DNA from: an uncultured Opitutales bacterium
GTDB taxonomy: Bacteria > Verrucomicrobiota > Verrucomicrobiia > Opitutales > UBA2995
NCBI GenBank assembly: GCA_937920335.1
Contig: CALGUT010000449.1
Location: 1 to 10,585, forward strand
Length of the DNA stretch: 10,585 bases
Direction of reading: 5' to 3'
The notes beneath the pieces are model-generated. The model was not told the DNA's origin and made no database searches. It saw only the letters and a program-made list of their open reading frames with translations. Shown piece after piece: positions 7,494 to 10,585 of this stretch. The first letter of the stretch is position 1. Each line of letters starts with the position of its first letter. The position numbers and the translations under genes are program-made.

Positions 7494-8592
7494 AGTTCAT
7501 GTCGATAAACGCGAAGACGATCGCGTAAACGATTAGGTTAACTAGGGCTAAGGGTAGCATCATCGTCCAACCCAGTTTCATTACTTGATCATAACGGAAG
7601 CGTGGAAGGGTCCAACGAATCCAGATGAAGAAGAATACAACGAAAAAGGTCTTCCCCAGGAATATTCCCATAGAGATCAGTGCGCCCAACAACCCACTTG
7701 GCTGAAGCTCCCAGCCCATCGGATTAAACGGAAGTGGATGCCATCCCCCTAGGAACAACGCCGCGAAAATCCCTGAACCCACGATAATGTGTGCATACTC
7801 TGCCGCGAAAAATAATCCAAATTTGAAGCTCCCATACTCGGTATTGAATCCCGCAACCAGCTCAGATTCAGACTCCGGCATATCAAACGGTAAGCGATTG
7901 GTTTCAGCGAATATGGAAACGAGAAACAACAATGCCGAGATCGGCATAAAAATGATACCCCAGACAAACTGCTGATTTTGAACCACCGAAAACAGGCTCA
8001 ATCCGCTTTCCACGCCCGGCGCATTTGACCACATAAATACCGGTAGGATAGAAAGCCCCATCGAAAGCTCGTAGGAAATCATCTGTGCCGACGAACGAAT
8101 ACCACCCAGGAACGGATACTTACTATTCGATGCCCAGCCGGCTAGAATCATCCCATACACACCGAGGGCCGAAACCGCAAAAATGAAAAGCATCCCGATA
8201 TCGAGGTCGGCCAGCACCAATGGTACTGCAACCCCATTCTCGATAATTTGCCCAACAGGAACGACCGCAACCGTGGTCACCGCCGGAATCATCGCTGCTA
8301 TCGGAGCCAGAAAAAAGTAGAATTTATTAACGTGCGCAGGCACCGGGTCTTCTTTAAGCAGGAGTTTCAAACCATCCGCGACCGGCTGAAATAAACCCAT
8401 CTTCGTCAATCCAGTTCCTATAACCGGAATGGCACCAAGGATTGGAATACTGGTACGATTAGGCCCCACCCGACCCTGAATCCAGCTCGATACCTTGCGC
8501 TCGGCAAGCACGGCCAGGTTACTAAAAGACAAGAGCGCAACGGCCACGATAGTGGCTTTGACGATTATCCAGAAGAAATCAATCAGCTCCAT
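7492..8592 (-). CDS. nuoH: NADH-quinone oxidoreductase subunit H
   Basis: NuoH is the heel subunit of complex I, equivalent to ND1. It forms the entrance and much of the quinone chamber together with NuoB and NuoD. The 366 residues are slightly longer than the common 320-350. Conserved loops are clear: ERKVSSWIQGRVGPNR (31-46), the GWASNSKYPFLGGIR to MISYE region (152-175), AETNRLPFDMPE followed by ELVAGFNTEY (229-253), and RWTLPRFRYDQVMKLGW (326-342). These hold the acidic and arginine residues lining the quinone tunnel and the E-channel. Hydrophobic helices fill the spaces between the loops. The gene begins 5 bases after the nuoG stop. The nearest GGAGG is about 16 bases upstream, too far to be a standard site, so coupling to nuoG is likely. 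Confidence 0.98.
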   Translation of the reverse strand: MELIDFFWIIVKATIVAVALLSFSNLAVLAERKVSSWIQGRVGPNRTSIPILGAIPVIGTGLTKMGLFQPVADGLKLLLKEDPVPAHVNKFYFFLAPIAAMIPAVTTVAVVPVGQIIENGVAVPLVLADLDIGMLFIFAVSALGVYGMILAGWASNSKYPFLGGIRSSAQMISYELSMGLSILPVFMWSNAPGVESGLSLFSVVQNQQFVWGIIFMPISALLFLVSIFAETNRLPFDMPESESELVAGFNTEYGSFKFGLFFAAEYAHIIVGSGIFAALFLGGWHPLPFNPMGWELQPSGLLGALISMGIFLGKTFFVVFFFIWIRWTLPRFRYDQVMKLGWTMMLPLALVNLIVYAIVFAFIDMN

Positions 8593-8597
8593 TGGGC

Positions 8598-10277
8598 TTA
8601 GGCTTCAGCCTCCACGGTTTCGACTGCCGGTTCATAGTGAAGCGTCTTACCTTCACAAAATGGCAGATGTTTAAATGCAGAGCCATCCAGCTGAACACCT
8701 TCAGGAGATAAACCTCCAAAAGTGATTCCATCAAACATACTCACCTCTTTAGACAATTCAGACCAAACAGCTTCCGCCGTTTCAAGCTTACCTGTGTCGG
8801 GCTCAATATGATTAAGCAGCCGAGAAAATGAAACCAGGTCTTCTGCGACACCTGCCGGACCAGGAGTCGCCTCAAGAAATTTCTGTAAGCGGAACTGCTG
8901 ATTAATGAACGTGCCTTCTTTCTCAAATACGCTTTGCGTCGGAATAACCAACTCTGCGGCCTCGGAGGTCGCATTTGAGGCGGTTCCAAAGTAGACGATC
9001 TTCACCTTCGCCAGCTGCTCAACACTGATTCCAGCAGCGGTCAAATCTTCGTTATAGACGACCAAGGTATCGACATCGCCCGAATCAATTTTAGCACCCA
9101 GCTCGCTCAATTCAGCACCGGGAAGGCTTTCGATAAACCCAACACTCAACGCACCACGAGTATTCGGATTCACGTCATTGGAAATCAAAAGTTCATCGCC
9201 CTCTTGGGTCCGACCCACGACGTAATTCGCAACACTCTTGGTCGCGCGGCTCAGACGGTTAAGCAGGTAGAGTTCCTCGACACTGGCTTTCGCAGAACCG
9301 ACATAAGCAAGTTTATCGCTCTCGAGATAAGCAGGGACTTGCTCAATGTTTCCACCCTCCGACAATCGATTGTCTGCTTCGACTTCCTTGTAAAGCATGC
9401 GACCGCTGTCAGGCATCCACGTGTCATTCACGTCATCATTACGGCGAGGTGTTATCCGATAAATTTTTCCTTCTCGACTGGCGACTAACGTATTCACTCC
9501 CACACTACTTTCAGTGCAGATACTGGGCGTTTCTTTTAAGAACCAAACCCGCATCTTAAATCGGAAATCACGACTGGTGAGTGCACCCACCGGACAAATA
9601 TCCACGGTATTCAACGAGTAATTATTCTCCAGCTGCTTCCCTGGATAACAGGTAAGCGTCGAATAGCTTCCACGATCGACGAAGCCCAGGACATCATCGT
9701 TCGCAATCTCTTTGGAAAATCGAATACAGCGTGAGCAAAGCACACACCGTTCGTCATCGAGCATCACCCGCGGTCCAAGAACCGTGCGTTTCGGCTTTAC
9801 CACCTTTTGCTCTACAAATCGGCTGTAACCCTTCCCGTAGTCGGTCGCGAACTCTTGCAACTTACATTCACCGGCCTGATCACAAATAGGACAATCCAGC
9901 GGGTGATTGATCAGTAAAAACTCCATCACACCTTCGCGGCATTTCTTCACCATCTCAGATTTGGTGCGAACGTGCATTCCCGGACCCGCTTTGGTTCCGC
10001 AGGCGATCGCCGGATTCGGGAAGAACATGATCTTCGGTGTTCCGTCCTCATTGAGCATCGGTTCCCCCGTTGCACGATCCCGCCCTGGCATTCCCAACTC
10101 AATCAAGCACATCCGGCAGTTTCCAGATACACTTAATTTAGGGTGGTAGCAATAATGGGGGATCTCTTGACCCACGCTCGCAACCAGATCGACCAAGTTG
10201 GTTCCTGGTTTGCAGCGAACCTCCTCGTCATCGATGAAGACGCTTATTAAGCCGTCATCTTTTTGCTCTTCGCTCAT
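8598..10277 (-). CDS. nuoG: NADH-quinone oxidoreductase subunit G, short form without cluster N7
   Basis: NuoG is the large iron-sulfur subunit of the peripheral arm and carries electrons from NuoF to NuoI. Ligand sets visible in order are: [2Fe-2S] N1b with Cys43, 54, 57 and 93; N5 with His125, Cys129, 132 and 138 (NHPLDCPICDQAGEC); and N4 with Cys178, 181, 184 and 228. The start of the molybdopterin-oxidoreductase-like domain keeps only one N7 ligand, Cys254. The others are Ser257, Val261 and Pro289, at exactly the spacing of the Thermus N7 ligands. The segment PTQSVFEKEGTFINQQFR (446-463) is typical of the molybdopterin-like domain. At 559 residues it is much shorter than the E. coli (about 900) or Thermus (about 780) proteins, so the C-terminal domain is reduced. 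It starts inside the nuoF stop (ATGA), with GAAAGG 11 bases upstream. Confidence 0.97.
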   Translation of the reverse strand: MSEEQKDDGLISVFIDDEEVRCKPGTNLVDLVASVGQEIPHYCYHPKLSVSGNCRMCLIELGMPGRDRATGEPMLNEDGTPKIMFFPNPAIACGTKAGPGMHVRTKSEMVKKCREGVMEFLLINHPLDCPICDQAGECKLQEFATDYGKGYSRFVEQKVVKPKRTVLGPRVMLDDERCVLCSRCIRFSKEIANDDVLGFVDRGSYSTLTCYPGKQLENNYSLNTVDICPVGALTSRDFRFKMRVWFLKETPSICTESSVGVNTLVASREGKIYRITPRRNDDVNDTWMPDSGRMLYKEVEADNRLSEGGNIEQVPAYLESDKLAYVGSAKASVEELYLLNRLSRATKSVANYVVGRTQEGDELLISNDVNPNTRGALSVGFIESLPGAELSELGAKIDSGDVDTLVVYNEDLTAAGISVEQLAKVKIVYFGTASNATSEAAELVIPTQSVFEKEGTFINQQFRLQKFLEATPGPAGVAEDLVSFSRLLNHIEPDTGKLETAEAVWSELSKEVSMFDGITFGGLSPEGVQLDGSAFKHLPFCEGKTLHYEPAVETVEAEA

Positions 10278-10585
10278 TTCTCAATCAGCCTTTCATCGTA
10301 AGATTTCATGCCGCAGGTATTGGCCTTGGCGTTGGCAACGATTTCGTCGCGAAATTTGTCGATATAGCTTTGGACTGGCCAGGTCGTTGAATATCCCATC
10401 GGGCAAACCGTCCGGCCACCAATATTGCCGGCCATATCGTAAAGCAGGTCGACGTCTTCTTCCCGCGCACCTCCGGTGCACATCCGAGCGGTGATCTTCT
10501 TGCTCCAAAGCGAACCTTCGCGACAAGGTGTGCATTGTCCGCAGCTTTCGTGCGCATAGAATGCAGTGATGTTCGCAAGGGCCTC
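10274..10585 (-). CDS. nuoF: NADH-quinone oxidoreductase subunit F, C-terminal part only
   Basis: This is the last 103 residues of NuoF, the subunit that binds FMN and oxidises NADH. The rest lies beyond the right edge. The visible part is the C-terminal domain holding the [4Fe-4S] N3 cluster, with the signature SCGQCTPCREG. Its ligands are Cys15, 18 and 21 of the fragment, plus a fourth at Cys61 (GGRTVCPMG). FYAHESCG before the cluster and PVQSYIDKFRDEI after it are typical of the family. The Rossmann-like FMN/NADH domain is not in view, so catalytic residues there cannot be judged. The TGA stop overlaps the nuoG start as ATGA (10274-10277). Confidence 0.97.
   Translation of the reverse strand, partial: EALANITAFYAHESCGQCTPCREGSLWSKKITARMCTGGAREEDVDLLYDMAGNIGGRTVCPMGYSTTWPVQSYIDKFRDEIVANAKANTCGMKSYDERLIEK

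Noticed and set aside
9999..10149. Long spacing (35 residues) between the third and fourth N1b cysteines of NuoG, first read as an insertion
   Set aside because: As I recall, the Thermus protein has almost the same spacing (Cys48 to Cys83), so this is a known family variant and not a novelty.

Overview
The window is almost entirely a minus-strand respiratory complex I operon (proton-pumping NADH:quinone oxidoreductase). Read in the direction of transcription, from the high-coordinate end, it carries the 3' end of nuoF, then complete nuoG, nuoH, nuoI, nuoJ, nuoK, nuoL, nuoM and nuoN. The order is canonical. Junctions are tight: two 4-base ATGA stop/start overlaps (nuoF-nuoG and nuoJ-nuoK) and gaps of 1 to 30 bases elsewhere, so one polycistronic transcript is likely. 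The promoter and the upstream genes lie beyond the right edge.

An 89-base intergenic stretch (975-1063), with a bulged inverted repeat, separates nuoN from a tenth gene on the same strand (1-974) that runs off the left edge. This reading frame has no stop within the window. It encodes a divergent protein of the flavin-dependent thymidylate synthase (ThyX) family. The visible ThyX-like unit keeps the nucleotide-binding-like E-x-S-x-R-Y segment but lacks the RHR signature. A second unit seems to begin just before the edge.

How the genes work together: NuoF and NuoG belong to the NADH-oxidising and electron-transfer arm. NuoI carries two [4Fe-4S] clusters towards the quinone site, and NuoH forms the membrane part of that site. 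NuoJ and NuoK link it to the antiporter-like pump subunits NuoL, NuoM and NuoN. The iron-sulfur ligands and most of the charged intramembrane residues known from studied complexes are present. Two departures stand out: NuoM has no lysine in TM7, and NuoG has lost three of the four N7 cluster ligands.

The organism is a bacterium with a full 14-subunit-type complex I. The NuoM variant, the short NuoG and the ThyX-like neighbour remind me of Verrucomicrobiota or another PVC-group lineage. This is an impression from protein style, not a database result. No mobile elements, tRNA or rRNA genes or CRISPR arrays were seen, and apart from the intergenic inverted repeat at 975-1063 no notable repeats. 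No stretch longer than about 90 bases lacks a gene.
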